Of a DNA stretch of 64,000 nt, positions 22,266 through 37,100 are shown piece after piece. The stretch's first letter is position 1; every line of letters starts with the position of its first letter. The notes beneath the pieces were generated by a model. That model worked only from the letters and a program-made list of their open reading frames with translations, was not told the origin of the DNA and ran no database searches. The position numbers and the translations under genes are program-made. The DNA lies in contig QLIY01000282.1 of assembly GCA_003260075.1 (NCBI GenBank), forward strand, positions 1-64,000, written 5' to 3'. Origin of the DNA: Phallusia mammillata (taxonomy: Eukaryota; Chordata; Ascidiacea; Phlebobranchia; Ascidiidae).

Positions 22266-25012
22266 CTGAAAGAGGAAAGGGCAAACAATTTAATTACTGA
22301 TAACTCCAATCGTTTAACCACAAAATGACGTACAAGCTAAAGTAAATAAAGGGTATTTGACTAACTGTTACCAGTTACCACAATAAACATTTATGTCTTT
22401 TTCTACTCGTAGCTTTGTAAGTTGTTTTTGTTGGGTTTGTGTATCGGTTTTGGAAGCTTTTTTCTGTATTTAGAATGTTTTACAGCAGCTTCGAAACACA
22501 AGTTTCTTTGAAACTTGCCTTTAGTTTGGCAGAGAGAGGTTACAGTCGTAAATAATTGTATTATTTTTATAATTGTAGCTATTGATTTTGAATTAATAAT
22601 TGTAACTGTTGATAAAAACTGTAAAACATTTTTTTGGAATGTTGCACTAGTGCAGCATAGTTGCTCTTTGCAGGCCAGGTTAGACTTAAGACAACTTAAA
22701 ATTGAGACATCGATCAATAACAGATTGGCTTTCAATTCCCCTGGTGACAAACAAGGCCAGATATCGACGTTGGGGTTCGATCGATTTGAGGCGGGTGCGG
22801 GACGACAATTACAATGATTGCAAAAAGGCTTTTCACCCGTCCGTATAAACTTTATAAAGCATTCATTTGATGTATTGTTTTTCCTATGGCTACGTTTGGT
22901 TAATTGGAAATATCTAAATCGTGATTATACTGCTGATGAACAAAAAAGCCTTTCATCGATATAATATAGTGTTTTTCGCGCCAATGCAAAACCTATGCTT
23001 GGTGATAGAGGCAATATGAGGCTGATCAGAGGCTAGTCAGGAAATGACAACACAGGCAACGCTGTTTCCTGTGTGATGAAACGACTAATGATCGTTACGC
23101 AGCCGCTTACTGCAGCGAAATAACAACAAACCGCGATCAAACTAGTGATTAGGGGCACATAACCTCCTTAGCCACACACGGGAACAGCGTAAACCACGAC
23201 ATACGCATTTCGGGGTGGGTTTTGTCACCACAGTATTTCCTTCGGCATTTTGCAACACCCCGTGTGCAAGGATTTAGGTCTTTCTTATATCATATCGAGG
23301 TTTGCCCATAGAAACGCAACAAATATACAACCAAGTTTACCTCATATCAGCCAAGGCTGAAACAGAAGCCCTTTAGAGGGCCGCAGACTTCACCCCAACT
23401 AACCCCTTTTTCTAGCTCCAAAATAGTTGCAGCAAACACATTTGTGGTGTTCTGAGTAGTAGTAACCATTTAAATTTCATTAACCTACAGCAAAGGGTAT
23501 TTCCGCATATTAAACTATGTGTTTTGAACTGTGATCGGCCAAAGGGTAGGAAAACACCGCAATTTTTGACTAACGAGCAAGTTGTGCCTATTTATGACAG
23601 CACAAACCCACGCTAGGCCCCGCACGTCAGCACCTGATCATGCTGCATGATGCAATGTGTTTACGGAAACGGAACGCTTTGATTTCACACGTCATTTGCA
23701 TCAAACGACTGTCAGTTCGAAAAGCCGCTGCTCTGACGGCTGTGGTAGCGCGGGGCAGCCGGGTATGTAAGTGTGCCAGGAGGACATTAAATGCGCGGCA
23801 GGGTGACAAATTGATGATGTGATGCATTGTGCCACATCCGCTGAGCATGCGGTGTTGTGTCGGACAGGAGCGCACAATCACACGCTGAGTTAGATGCGCC
23901 CTCTTATCCGCTTTTGTAATAACACTTCCGCGTTCTGTACCGCCAACCTAGTAAGCCCAGAAACAGCCGCGAATGGCAAAAGCTCCGCGATGTTTTCCCG
24001 CTTGTGACATTTGGGTAGGAATTGCACCAATGGACAACATCCCATCACGCGCCTTTGATGTATGAATGGGCTAAGCGCAAAGGCATTGAAATTTGTAAAA
24101 CGTGGTTGCGAAACTATTTGGAAAAGCCCATTCATACTGAATCCGTAAAATTCAACTCATATCGATTGAAACTTTGTCGATTCTGTAGCGCCATGCACTT
24201 TGAATAGACGATCCTCGAATATTTCACAACACGACTGAGGGATAAATTTAACGATGAGTTAAATTACCGAAGGTTAGACAAACTCGTGATGTAAGTCATT
24301 TGTTACAAAAAGGATGCACAAGAGCAGTCATGTAACGAACAAGGGTGATCAATTCACGAACTCATGAGAACCGTGCACTGACTCCCGCACTGTACAACCT
24401 CCCTCCACAGATGATGTAGACGTAAATGCACGTGATTTGAGTGTGTTGGGAATATTTTGTGTGCTGCCAATTTCATTAAAATCTTGAGTCGATAACCCCG
24501 CCCCTTTGCTTGTCTATATTGATTAGTTGGACACTAGTTTTATTTCGTAACATTTGTGACATTTCAGGAAAGTCGCCCTTATAAGGTGTTTTTTGCTTAC
24601 ACCACTTTGTTTCAAACTTGTACAAGACAAGGCCATAACTAACAGGATTCACTGTTTTAAAACTGGTTTACATAAAACTGTTTTATAGCTCAAAGGGTAA
24701 ACTGTAATGACATTTTTTATGGCCATATGTGGTCCAAAAAAGTAAACAGCTACTATGGTTTTTAGTACACTTTAGTTTAGGGGTTTCGTTGTGCGATACA
24801 TTAATGCTGATTTAAATTTCGCCTTAAAAAGTAGTACCTGTCGTTTTTATTTAAAATGTCTGAAACTTTCACAACACTTCAGTCCTATCAAAGCCGCTAC
24901 ACCGAATCAGTTAGATTTGTTTGTAATTGTGTTAGCTTGCGTCTTTAACAACAAACAATTCGAAAAACTCTCGATAGCTCAACGCATAAAAACTTGCACA
25001 ATAATTAGAATA

Positions 25013-25189
25013 TTCGTGCGATGATTTTTTTTAATATTCGTGCAGTGAACAGGTTTTGGTCATTTTTGCTGCGTCTTTTTAAAGTTTAGAGTTTGGGGGG
25101 GGGGTATTTTCGTGCGATGATTTTTTTTAATATTCGTGCAGCGAACAGGTTTTGGTCATTTTTGCTGCGTCTTTTTAAAGTTTAGAGTT
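25013..25189. repeat. 80-bp direct repeat joined by a G11 tract
   Basis: The segment with ttaatattcgtgca and tttttgctgcgtctttttaa occurs before and after the G tract at about 25094-25104. The two copies differ at a few positions. Confidence 0.85.
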
Positions 25190-25429
25190 TACTTGGGGTG
25201 GTGGTGTAATTATGAGAGGGGGAGACGGTTGGGTTGTGAAATGCGTCAAAAGTTATGGCAACGCACAGGATTCACATCAGCATCCAGCTACAGCTCACGC
25301 ACTCGCAATTGAGTCACGTCAGTGCAGACGACAGATACCTATAGCATCCTGTTTACCATTTTGCTGTGCCGTTTTCATACCAGCTACATTACTGATACTT
25401 GCATTACATAACTGTAACCGCCCAAAAGA

Positions 25430-25878
25430 AAGATCTTTACCAAAAACTGTGGACTTATGGTCTACCCTGCTGTTTTTGTCCTTTCCATTATTAGGCGTGC
25501 TTAAAATCGATGGTATCCTTATGTAACTGCATTATAACTTTATCGAAACTATGCCATTATATATAGGGTGCGTTTTTAGAGTGCCTGTGGTTGATCGATT
25601 CCATCCCAGCTTGCGCCTTTACTGTTTTCTATTCGGGTGCACTGTTGTGGGGGGGGGGCAGATCTTTGCCAAAAATTGTTGACTTATGGTCTACCCTCCT
25701 GTTTCTGTCCTTTCCATTATTAGGCGTGCTTAAAATGGATGGTATCCTTATGTAACTGCATTATAACTTTATCGATACTAGGCCATTATATATAGGGTGC
25801 GTTTTTAGAGTGCCTGTGGTTGATCGATGCCATCCCAGCTTGCGCCTTTACTGTTTTCTATTCGGGTGCACTGTTGTT
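25430..25878. repeat. 220-bp direct repeat joined by a G10 tract
   Basis: Copies at about 25430-25647 and 25659-25878, starting agatcttt-ccaaaaa and ending ttcgggtgcactgttgt, flank a G tract at 25648-25657. They differ at about eight positions. Confidence 0.85.
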
Positions 25879-26106
25879 AAATAATTTATCAACGCGTTTG
25901 AACGTTGGTCGTTATTGCAAATGAATTCCAGCTAGACAACGTAATACCAATGGAAGTCGCAGCTACATACACCAAAATCTACATTCGTCGACAATACCGA
26001 TTGTTTCCACGACAATTGTCAAGGCTTGTTTGGAAGGTTTCAAACAAATGCGGGACTGGTAGATTTTTCGCAAGTGGACAATGTTATTTAACAGCGCCTA
26101 AAAGCG

Positions 26107-26242
26107 ATCAAACAGTAACAGTTTTTGGGACTGAACACATACGTATTAAAAGGCCTTGTGTTTTTGGAGTCGGGGGGGGGGCAACAGTAACAGTGTTTGG
26201 GACTGAACACATACGTATTAAAAGGCCTTGTGTTTTTGGAGT
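26107..26242. repeat. 65-bp direct repeat joined by a G tract
   Basis: The copies start caacagtaacag (second) or aaacagtaacag (first) and end cttgtgtttttggagtc. They flank the G8-G9 tract at about 26172-26180. Confidence 0.8.
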
Positions 26243-29200
26243 CCAAACAACATTTGTTGTGTTTAATGTAGGCAAGGACTTTGTAACTAACCTGTTTAAG
26301 ATTTTCAATGCTTGATATCCGTTGATCACGTTGCAAGTCGGCGGTCACACTGTTTCCCATTTTTCCAATATGCTCGAAGTAATGAAGTCTGAATTATTGA
26401 TGAGTCCGTCAACGTTGCTGGACCCGAAACGGTTTCAGGCCAAAGCACAGTTAACTCAAAAAGTCACTAGGCATTCAGCTTTAACACATCGGACTCTGGA
26501 AATAGATAAATGACCGGTTACAGTCGTAATGCAACAATGTATTTGGGGTTTCCCATGATTTTTCATGAGTTTTCGAAGCTGTTAAAATTGTTACTGCCGC
26601 TGCATGTCTGTTGCTTTTCAAACTTGAAAGAAGGCTTTTCAACCTTTGTTATGGTAAAAACGCGTCCAACTGGTCAAAATCAATACTGTACATTTGCTCT
26701 TAGCCTGATTCCAATGAAGGGCACAAACACAAATCAGCCTTAAACTCGATTTATATCATGTCTTCGATATTCAGGCAGTTTTGATATATTACTGAAAAAC
26801 TGTACGTGCCCTTAGGTTGGGTGTTAACAAAATCCCTCCTAACACCGCACACATAAACAAGTTACAACTAAAACCGGCTGTTTTCCTTATTAGCGCCTGG
26901 AAAAACAAACAAGCAGGCGTTTGTTTCAAAATCTTATTCTCTGCAGCATCATACAAAACGCCTGTTGTGTAATCGGCTTACGAAAGCATCTATGCATCGC
27001 AACACCGTCATCAGAAAGACACAAAACAACATGTTTACCGTCCTGCCGTGATTACTAACGCATTTGGGGGGGGGGGGGGGATGATTTCTTAGTTCAACTG
27101 AAGGCAAACTCCTCATCATGGTCTATAACTCTATATGAACATGCTGATAACTGCGAAAAACAGTTTGAAGTCATAACATTCTAAAGTTTTAACCTAACCA
27201 TAAACAGATTTGCTATCGCTTTCAGCTGCTTAACCGAACGGCCCAACAGCCTGTCAGGCAGCGACCAGCAACACTGCGTATTATTCTTCCGAGTATAGTT
27301 TTCAGTCTTTGCGCGAGACAAACGCTGTGAAAAAGGCGCCCGGTATCAGACTTCCTGCTTCACCACAATGGCCTGCTTGCCACGCTCTCAGAGACCAGCA
27401 ATACAAAACTGCCGGCGTTTGCAGTTATCAAGGGCTTCTCTTCTCGCCTTTAGAGCACAACTGTTGGACGACTGCGGCCCCGTACTTGTAAAAGGGGATT
27501 AGGATGTCCCCTTTTCTACACGATATCGGATTAGTTTCGCGAATATATGACACTACGTTAAGTCGATTAACGGACATTACTATACTGCTGTGTTGGCAGT
27601 TTATGATCAGAAACGCCTTTACTCCGATTCAGCTACTTGATCTTCACTTAAAAAGCAGCCATTCGGAGCGAAATAAATGTGCAAGTGCTTGCAATTTTGC
27701 CAAATGTAACTGCCAAAACTCAAAAACGAGCCCCTAAACCCAAAATAAATCAACCGTCCAAAAACAGCTTAATCTCAACTATTTTTGAGCTAACTGGTCA
27801 CTGTTTGCGTCTAGTTTTGTTGGTATTGCGCATCCCACCGGTTTACAGTTAAAAAAAGCCGAACGGACACCACCCACGGAACACTCAATGAAATATGCAT
27901 AATATGTCACGCGTAAATGCTATTTTGCCACACACTGTGTTTTCGACTCTGCAGCTACCAGCCCACCACTACAAAAGCCGTCTGTGATATCGATTTAACA
28001 CCACTGCTTTCCCTTTCTTGTAAACATACCCAATGTAGCAATTTTCCTTGTATAACTCACACCTGCAGTGGCCAGCTGTTCTGGGTTTTTTTAAAGCGGG
28101 GATGTTTAGACTTGGACCTATACACGTCGATCAGTGGATGGGAAGCGACCAAAGACGCTGAAGCGATGCTGGGCAATATTGGGGTCGCGATTCGACTACA
28201 AGGCGCCAGTCAAGGACAGCGGTTGCGCTACAACAACTCACCAACAGCAGAGCTAAGGAAACCGGGACATGGAGACGAGAGAGAGAGCTGCCACTACCCG
28301 TGAGAAACTTTCATGCAACAGGGAATTCAAACGCCGGCCTTTGCTATCAATGTACGCGTTATTGTGCGTGCAATATCAAATATGGTTGCAAGCGAAACAG
28401 CGGCGTCTCAATTGCCCTTCCATAGGCGAATAACCATTGTACAGTGGGTGCTTGATTATTTCCGCGCCTACAAGTTGCACAGCAGTCTGCTAGCAGCGAC
28501 GTTTTGTCCTTGGCATTTAATGTGAGGGCTGTTTGGCTGCCAGACAAAACCGCATCGTGCTCCTCAGCGGTCAGTATGACCCCGTATTCATTAGCGCCCA
28601 ATTGATTTTGGCGTTTGATGTCTATTTTGCAGGCGACTTCCACCACTGATCACATTACGGCGTTCAAAGGCAACATCGAAAAAGTGAAGTAAGCTTAGCC
28701 ATTACCTATATTTACATTGAAATAAGCTTTGCGGTGTTAACTTCATATGTTTGTGCCAACTTTCCTTTTACCCTTATCTATCAAATTTACACGATAATAC
28801 ATTTAACATATTAGGCCACGTTAAGTTTGAAAATCGCCGAGTTTAAATGAGCAATAATGGCTCGAAAAAAACGAAACAATCTGTACATAGTAGTTACATT
28901 ACGCAGTAATATGAACAAGAATTTGTCCTGTTTGATAGTTTAAGACTAAAAGCAGTTGCAAATTCCTCATAAAGTTTTGCGAATTCGCAAACACTTGCAT
29001 AGATCAGTTGAGCGGATTTGCATGCGTAATATGCGCAAGGAACTATTTCGGGGCAAATTCCCATCGTTGGTTTGAGGTCACATATTTCATACGCTCTGCA
29101 GCTCAGCATATACACATTCCCTATTGACCTGTGATTGGGCAGTGATTCAAGGGACATGTAACTCGTGAGAAGGGATTTGGGTTTGCCTTGCGCCGCCATG

Positions 29201-31278
29201 GCTTGGCCTGTGACCAATTTCAACACTTCCAGATGAATTTTGAAGCCACAAACACACTCCAACGCCTTGGGTTAGGGTTGTAGGGTAAGAGGCAAGGTAG
29301 GTCACATGATTCAAAGGCCGATCCGCGGAAGCGCATACATTCGCACCGCCATTTTGAAACTATTGACGTCCACATTGTGCTCTGCAAGGAGCAACTTTGA
29401 CAACAAGTTCTGTTAAATAAATACTTCCTATTTGTGATCAAAAACAGAACTTTTAACTTATACTCACACTAGCTTTGTACAATTTAACACAAAAACAATC
29501 CAACAAGTTAGCGAAAACACGCATAACTTTAAAATACATACAACTGAAAATTTGTTTAAGCAACTTGTGCTGTGTTACACTTGCTGGGCTGGGCACACCA
29601 TGCTTCAAACTACGAACATGTAATATTCGCCTTTTTCTTCAAATGTAAGGAGACTGCAGGTCAGAGAACATATGTTGCAGCCCGAATTCACCTTAAAAAG
29701 CTCAACCAACACAAAAGCTTCAAACCTGGTGGTACGGTGGCGTTTTCCCCAGAATCGATCCACAGCAAAACAATCACAAAAATCGAAGCTACTCAGCCCC
29801 CTGACCTTGCGCTGTGACGTTATTCGGGTTCATATTTCGAGTTGTGTTGTTATTATCTTTCCCTGCTGTACCGAAAGATCGATATATTGTTTCATGGAAT
29901 ATTATGCTGGCTGCTGCAATCTCGGCGTTTGTGACCTCACAGATCCCCTGGGCGCAATAGAACGAACTGCGATGGTCAATTGCAATCGTAGAAAACCCCA
30001 ATAGCTGACGCAAGGCTTATGATAATCGGGCTAGCACATACAACCACGCTCAACTATGAACTTTTTCCAATGTATACATACCCAAACTTTATTTGATATT
30101 TGGTTCAGTTATTTAGAGCGACATACATACAGTTATCGACTTATATTGGGCATACATGATTAATCTAACATCAGCTTTTCTATTCTTTGCAATTGACGCC
30201 ACTTCTACCTTCTCCTATCGTTTGTATATCATTTGCATTTTGCTGATGATGCGTTCTTACGTAGACTAAGACTTCCTTGTCAAAAACTGACGTCCAAGAA
30301 TCGACACGTCACCCTTGCAGTTCTACCTTTACTGACAGGGCGCGTGTGGAGGTGGAATCCTTGCGTGGCCTATTTCAAACTGTATGGGACGCTTCAGTCG
30401 TCCCACACCATCAGTTATCAACATATGGCGCCCGCTGTATACATCCCATGGGAATGTAGCCGCATTTTTCATGCTTTTCTCAGCGCCTAGTACTAACAAA
30501 GTTATCTATATAACGCGTGAGGCTCTTGCCTAAAATCTCGGATATTGTATGTTATTCCTACGAGAAAACTAAGGCAAAGACGTCAGCCCGGCGCAGAAAT
30601 ATTAACAGTGCAAACGACGGCTTCAAGATGCCAAGTTCAAAAAGTTTACATTAAACCAAAGCTAAAATGCCATAGCTAATGATCATTTCGTTAAAAAGCA
30701 AACTTTAAAGTGGAAAACTTTATTTCATGGTGGGCGAAGATTGTTCAATTTTTCTACCTTGAAAGTACATAAGAAACATGCGTTTTGCAGTTTTAAATTT
30801 ATTTTTATTTTTTTAAACATTGAAGCTAAAAGAAAAGTGAATACCACAGTTTTCAAACAACTCATAAACTTAAGTAATTAAGAGTAGTTGGGAATTTCAA
30901 ACAATTTTGGATTTTGTGGCCATTATGATTGCGAATACGCTGATGGTTTTTCAATGCCAAATAACGCTCGAAAAAACGACTTTCAAATTTGCAAGTTTGG
31001 GCCTAATGTGTCAGGCCTTCCAAACAGGTCGGCGATTTTCCGTCGTGACAATACCGCGTGAAAGGTTTTTGTCGAAACATCGATCGGATCCAAAATTCAG
31101 CATCGGCCCGTGTCATTTGTCGTGCACATCAGCTTGCGCAAGATAATTTGAGGCTTAAAAATAGAAACGGTTAATGCCACGAACTGCCAGCAAACTCTGT
31201 GCACATAAAATTGTTCAAAGCACGGCAGCAGGTTGCAGACAAACTGGCTGAGTGCCAAAATATCAGCAACTTTACAAA

Positions 31279-31468
31279 TTATGGCATTGTGGGAATAACA
31301 CACTGCATCAATCCACATTTTTCGATTTTGTAAAAGGAAATCACCTTAATGTGGTTTAGGCGCAAGTCGCTGGGGGGGGGGGGCATGGCATTGTGGGAAT
31401 AACACACTGCATCAATCCACATTTTGTAAAAGGAAATCACCTTAATGTGGTTTAGGCGCAAGTCGCTG
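31279..31468. repeat. 90-bp direct repeat joined by a G12 tract
   Basis: Copies starting atggcattgtgggaataaca and ending gcgcaagtcgctg flank the G tract at about 31372-31383. They differ by an 8-bp indel. Confidence 0.85.
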
Positions 31469-33392
31469 TTTTTGGGATGTTAAGCGCAAGAGTTGCACAT
31501 AACCCTTTGAGACCTGTAGCTAGCCTCTGAACGTGCTTTTTTGTCCTTGCTGTTCACCTCAAAGCTCACGAACAACACGAACACTGGCCTTGCAACCTTT
31601 AAGAGTCGCCGACAAACTACCGAACCCGCCAGTCGAAGTACTACTAGTCGATCTGTCGATCATCAAGTATCGTCGCGACGCATTCAAAATTAGCATCAAG
31701 CAATTCGCGAATAATTACGTCATTTGCTGAAATGTTCGCCTTTTCGGACTTGTTTTCTTCCTGTTTTTGTGGCTTGCGAACCCACCACACTCTCTCTACC
31801 TGCGTGGGCGCCAGATCTCTCGTCAATGGCAACCAAATTTGACAGGCAGCGTTTTGAATGGCTGGGCTAAAGTACAGCTATATTTACTTGGTATATTTAG
31901 ATCTGGAGGCCTTCGTAGTCATTCTATTTGGTCACCATTTGAAAATTGTTGAAAACATAATAGAGCATGTTGGTATTTACAAAGTTGTTGTTAGGGAAAA
32001 CGTGTCGTTATGTTTAAATGGACTAAATCAGCTTTTTCCTTAAATCACTTTGGTTTGAGCCCAGTTATTGTGAATTGCCTATGGTAGCCTAATTGTCGTT
32101 TGTTCCATTTGACTTGGCAAGTGCAAGCGATAATTTAGGAAATGATTACAATAAATTCGATTGCAATATTATTCAAACGACTAGAAAGGGAAATTGTGTT
32201 TTGCGACTTCAGTTATGGTTACGTATATGCTCTCGATTGGTCAAGTTCTATACTGCAACAATAACAGTTAAATATATTTTTTCAATGGCTTTTGGGCCGA
32301 TGCAGAAATAGCTCACACCTTCAAGTGATCAGCAGAAATCCAAAAATACCTGGCAAACAAAGACGAAAATCGATTTCTTATTGTTGTAATGCGGTGCAAC
32401 CCTATTCGAGGCGACGCGGGGCCCCCAAACCAAGACGGGTTCGATATTTCGACATGGCACAATCTTCTAGAATCAATTAATCAGTCTCGTGGGCAATCGA
32501 ACTCGGGTTGTTATGGCAACGACGCAAGTCGATGACGTATGTCGTCGGGTTGTTTGGCCGAGGCTGAAAGGGCGTTCGCAATTTGAACTGCTCAATGCAG
32601 TTGCAAGAACGTCACGAGCTCACATTCAACACAGGAGTCTGACCCAAACAGCAGCAAATCACAATGCTGTTGATAAATCTGTTGGCAGTTCTTGTTCTCG
32701 TGCACTGCACGTTAATGTGAGTCAAATTCCATTTTTGGTTCTTGGTTAAACCTTTTGCCATTATTGCGAGTACACAATGCACGAAAGATGTGAGATATCA
32801 ATGCACGAACTGTTGCAATGTGGTATACTTGTTTTAAATGTTAAGTTTGGTATAATAACATGAATAAATATAATAACATGAATAAATGTTAGCCTACATG
32901 TTAATTTTATTGACTATGTGTCTATTTTAAGGAGTGTTTACTAACAATCGAAAGCAAGTTTATGTTCGGTTTGACTAAAGGGTTCCTTAAAAATAGAAAC
33001 AGATGCTGGCCGCTTTTTGCCAAATAATTTATTTTCCAGCAACGAATTTCTAGGTAACATCTTTTGGCTTGATGAAATCCTATTAAGGCTATGCATAATT
33101 CAATATTGGTTGGACCCGATTTTGAACCGAGGTAAAATTGAGGGAATATTTTGACATGATTTTGGGGTAAATAAAACAAAGTATAATTTTGCAAATCCTT
33201 CAGATGAAGCTTAGTTTAACTAATTTGGTCCATATTACTATCACACGCATACACTCTGGCAACAATTATCCACAAAGGTGCTAACAGCAAACTAATTTTT
33301 TTTCAATTGTTTGTGGATTACTGGTAAACTAGACCAAATGGAGTTAATGACCTCTGGGTTAATGCTAGCCAAACTAGGTATGCTATGAGTCT

Positions 33393-33545
33393 TTGAGTTG
33401 AGTTGAATTGAGTTTTTTCGCTTGGTGAAAGAAAACATAGCGACACAATGCCACTAAAACAAATCATCAACGTTATGAAGCGCAAAAAAGTGAAGGGCAC
33501 AATTGGTAGATAAAGACTGAACGCGCTACAGCTGCACCGTATTAT
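33393..33545. repeat. Interspersed repeat, same family as 3748-3905
   Basis: The head gttgagttgaattgagtttt and tcgcttggtgaaa, followed by acatagcgacacaatg, gaagggcacaattggt and gaacgcgctacagctgcacc, matches the repeat in the SLC6 intron. The internal order is the same. Confidence 0.65.
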
Positions 33546-34171
33546 AAGGCTTATAATAAAGAACTGTGCATTGTTGTGTTCTCTTCTCTTGGCACAGACG
33601 ATGAGCAAGTTAACGAAATGGCTCAAAATAAACGCTGGTACAAGCATTGTTGGTTGGTTATAACTCGGAACGGGCTTTAAGGGGCGTCCCGCTTCGTGGT
33701 GGTGTATTGTCTGTACATCGATAACTGGAATTGACCGTTCATGCGCTGCCAATAAACTAATTACCAGTTTCCTCGAAGCGCCATAACAAAACACTATGTG
33801 TTTTTATCAAGAACTGTGTGAATTTTCAGAATTCGGGTGACGGTCCAGAGAGTTTACATGGTACACACAATATACCCATGCATACTTTGTTAAAAAGTTT
33901 ATGTTACATCGGCACAAACTGGATCGCGGCACTACTAAAAACAGATTTGTAAAAATATATGTTAACATTTTCTACACCCATGCTAAGGATAAACAATGAA
34001 GGGTCCGTCAAACCATCTTGTGTTTATAAATTTATATGCAAAGGCCTAATGTAAATTGATCCATGCAAGGACATGACGCTCGCTTCCCAATTATGTTACT
34101 AGCGTGTTTAAATTTAACACAAAACGCGACACATTAAAGATAATGCATTCACAGCATTAATTCACACGACA

Positions 34172-37100
34172 TCAGTCAATGTCCTCAAGGGCGTTCTGCG
34201 TTTTGCGCATGCCCTCAGCACGCGTGTCCATATCTTCAAGGCGATTGTAAAGAGCCCGGGCGTCTTCAAAGCAACCTCTGGCCTTTACAAGCTGACCGAC
34301 ATCTTGGTACAGAAGACCCAAGTTATAGAGCAACTGGGCAAGGGTGATATGCCTGCAAGACAACAATTGAATACAAGGGTACTTCTTGCAGTATAGTCGT
34401 CACTTCACGACGCTTGGCCAACAGATTTAGCTTGTTCTCACAGAACGTTTTAGCAATTAATGCAAATGAACGTCGCGTCCAACCAGCCAACTGATGCTTG
34501 TTTTGTAGAAAGTAGAACCGGTTTTAGGAAATGTGTGTTAACGATGCCTAAAAATATCTCTTTAAACTGCTTTTTTAAACATGTGTGAGCGGAAATATTA
34601 ATAATTACACCTCAAAATTATAAAATTTCGAAGTCCAAAATCACCCTTGTTTTTTTGTTGTTTGATTTTGGGAAAAGTTTAAACGCTTGTTATTGTTATA
34701 ACAGTGGTATAGTTGGTCTGTGTATGCCTACAATTACACCTATCTTTTGAGTTTTACAATTAGCGTATTTTCAGGAAACTATAAATACCAATTACCTGCA
34801 AGATGAACCAAATGCATCTTTCATAACTTCAATTCCTCGTTTTAGCAGTGCTTCAGCCTGATCAAACTGGCGCAGTTCGTAGTGGCCGATTCCAATGCTA
34901 TTGAAGCACTCCGCCTGATTTTCAGCTTTGTAAGTTGGGTCGACTTTTGCGTGGTCGCTCTCCGCCATAAAGCCATCGTGCATTTGAAGAATGTTCGACA
35001 TCGCTTGTTGGACCTTGGTATAATTACAAATAGGGTTAAGTGTTGAAAACAGCTTTTTATGTATCTTGACCACAAGCAAGGGAGGCATCCACATTTGCGT
35101 TTCATAAACATGTATTTACAAGCTGATCTGCTAACTTCCTGGACATGAACGGAAATTGGATCACCGCTTCAGCACATATTTTACATGTTATACCACGCAA
35201 GGTAAAACTACGGCCATATTTGTTTCAAGTGATGGAAGGAAATATTAAATTGTGCGTTTGAAAGCGTTTTTTAGTTAGGTATTGTCCATGGGGGGGGGGA
35301 AACTTCCTGGACATGAACGGAAATTGGATCACCGCTTCAGCACCTAATTTACATGTTATACCACACAAGGTAAAACTATGGCCATATTTGTTGTAAGTGA
35401 TGGAAGGAGATATTAAATTGTGCGTTTGAAAGCGTTTTTTAGTTAGGTATTGTCCATTTGTGATAACATATTGCTGGGACCAAAAAGGCAACATACTTTT
35501 TTCATTGTTTACTTTTCATTGGAGAAAACTTGCAGACTTATGTCCAAACCGTATGCTTGGCTTCAAATGGGGGGAAATTTGCGTGTTTGGTGGTGAAATC
35601 AAAAATAGACGTTCTTAATCTTTTCTCGTTTAAAATTTACCCTGTTTTCTTACTTTACGCATGAAATAAATAAATTAATAAATTTAGCATTTATGGGTTA
35701 GTTTAACCCTGAATGGAAACCTGTAAGTCAGAAGAAAGCGTTTACTAAAATACTCGAGTGCTTATCATTTGTAGTTCCACCTAAATCCATCCGAAAATCA
35801 AAACAATAATACCCTTAAGGTCCAGCTTTTCCCGAAATAGCATTTTTGATTAAAATTAGAATTAGTGTATTCTGTGGAAATCGATCTGCATTAGGACAAC
35901 GAGACTAATTAACTTATCAGAAACTGATGGGAAAGAACGCGATCACGACAAACCGTTGGTCGATAGCGGGATGAAAATGAAGGCACGTTGATTAAATTAC
36001 TTCTTGGAATGCGTTAGCCCTTTCTTTGAAGTGGTGTCATTTAAAATTACTTTAATCGAAAAAAATACTGATGCTTATGGAGTTAAATAAACCAGAAAAT
36101 CAAACGTGTCTTGATATATATATACATATACTTTTTTAGAAAAAGGCACATGTAAAGTTCCGGTTTAAATCCTACAATCAGTTACCGGTGTTGGAAGTTC
36201 CCCTTCGGAATTCGCTCCTCCCAACATCTTTATGAGCTCACGGAGCACATGACGAGCCTTGATGACGCACTCGCGCATGCGCAGTACACGCTGTTTGTCG
36301 TCGGAGAGCTTGCTGTATGCCTCCTGTGACTCTTTGTAGCGGTTGATTGCTGCACTGAACCTGCCGCTTGATTCAAACGCAACTCCCATAATATTGAGGC
36401 AGATGCCATGGCATTGACTCTGGAAGCTTGTGTCAAGTCCGCTTTGGATCACAATGTCCGAAAACCTGTTTGGAATATAGAAAAAAACGCTTTGTACTTT
36501 TCAATGTGTTTTTTTTGAATTTTAGGTTTTTTTGCATGGTTGTGATTAGAAAGTTACCTCTTTTGTGTTGATGTCGTTTTTAGTGGATGTTTTTTTTAAA
36601 GGAAGTCAAAATGTATTGGAGTTTAACGCCAGTTGTTGTAAAAGGGGGAAAATGAATTTTAGGTTGCTGACAATTTTTCTTAAGCTTTAAGTCACATTCA
36701 GGGTATTAGGGTTAGGTAAGTGTAAAAAAATACTTTTGTGCAATCTAAACTACAACTTCCCGGGACATCTATATTATGCGTTTTTTATTCACAACTGTAA
36801 AAGGGAACAGTGAGCAAGATTTCCTAACCTGTCGTACATACGCAGCATCGTCTGCAGTGACTGCTTAGTTTCAGCTGAGCCTCCCTCCACCCTATTAATC
36901 TTACTCAGTGACTGGATAACATCGCCAGTGCCTCCAATGCACAGAATCATCCCTTCGATGCCGTCTCTTCTGTCTTCAATGGCTGAATACAAATCATTGG
37001 ACATCTCGTAAAATCGCATTGCGTCTTCGTAATTCTTGTTCTTTAAACTTTCTCCAGCCTTGGCTTTGGCGTTTCTCGCCGTAGCCAGTAGATTGGTTTG

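Larger units (their letters stand above)
22266..34171. other. Long stretch without a recognised gene
   Basis: In almost 12 kb between the CDK5 activator and the TPR gene, no open frame shows a recognisable domain, and none pairs with its neighbours through good splice sites. The unseen first exon and the promoter of the CDK5 activator should lie in the left part. Four homopolymer seams (25094, 25648, 26172, 31372), an isolated G15 at 27066 and one interspersed repeat (33393) are present. Small non-coding genes or single short exons could easily be missed. Confidence 0.5.

Noticed and set aside
23890..24135. Minus-strand frame containing MGCCPLVQFLPKCHKR, considered as the acylated first exon of the CDK5 activator
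   Set aside because: An MG-CC start would suit a myristoylated and palmitoylated N terminus. However, I found no donor giving the phase-0 junction needed at 22265, and no similarity to known p35 first exons.
25905..26315. Plus-strand open frame of 136 codons
   Set aside because: It reads through a G-tract seam and repeats one stretch of residues on both sides, so it is produced by the duplication.
28894..29262. Minus-strand Cys-rich open frame of 122 codons
   Set aside because: No domain, no supporting splice sites and no convincing codon bias; likely chance.
33318..33794. Minus-strand open frame of 158 codons
   Set aside because: It runs through an interspersed repeat and has no recognisable domain or splice partners.
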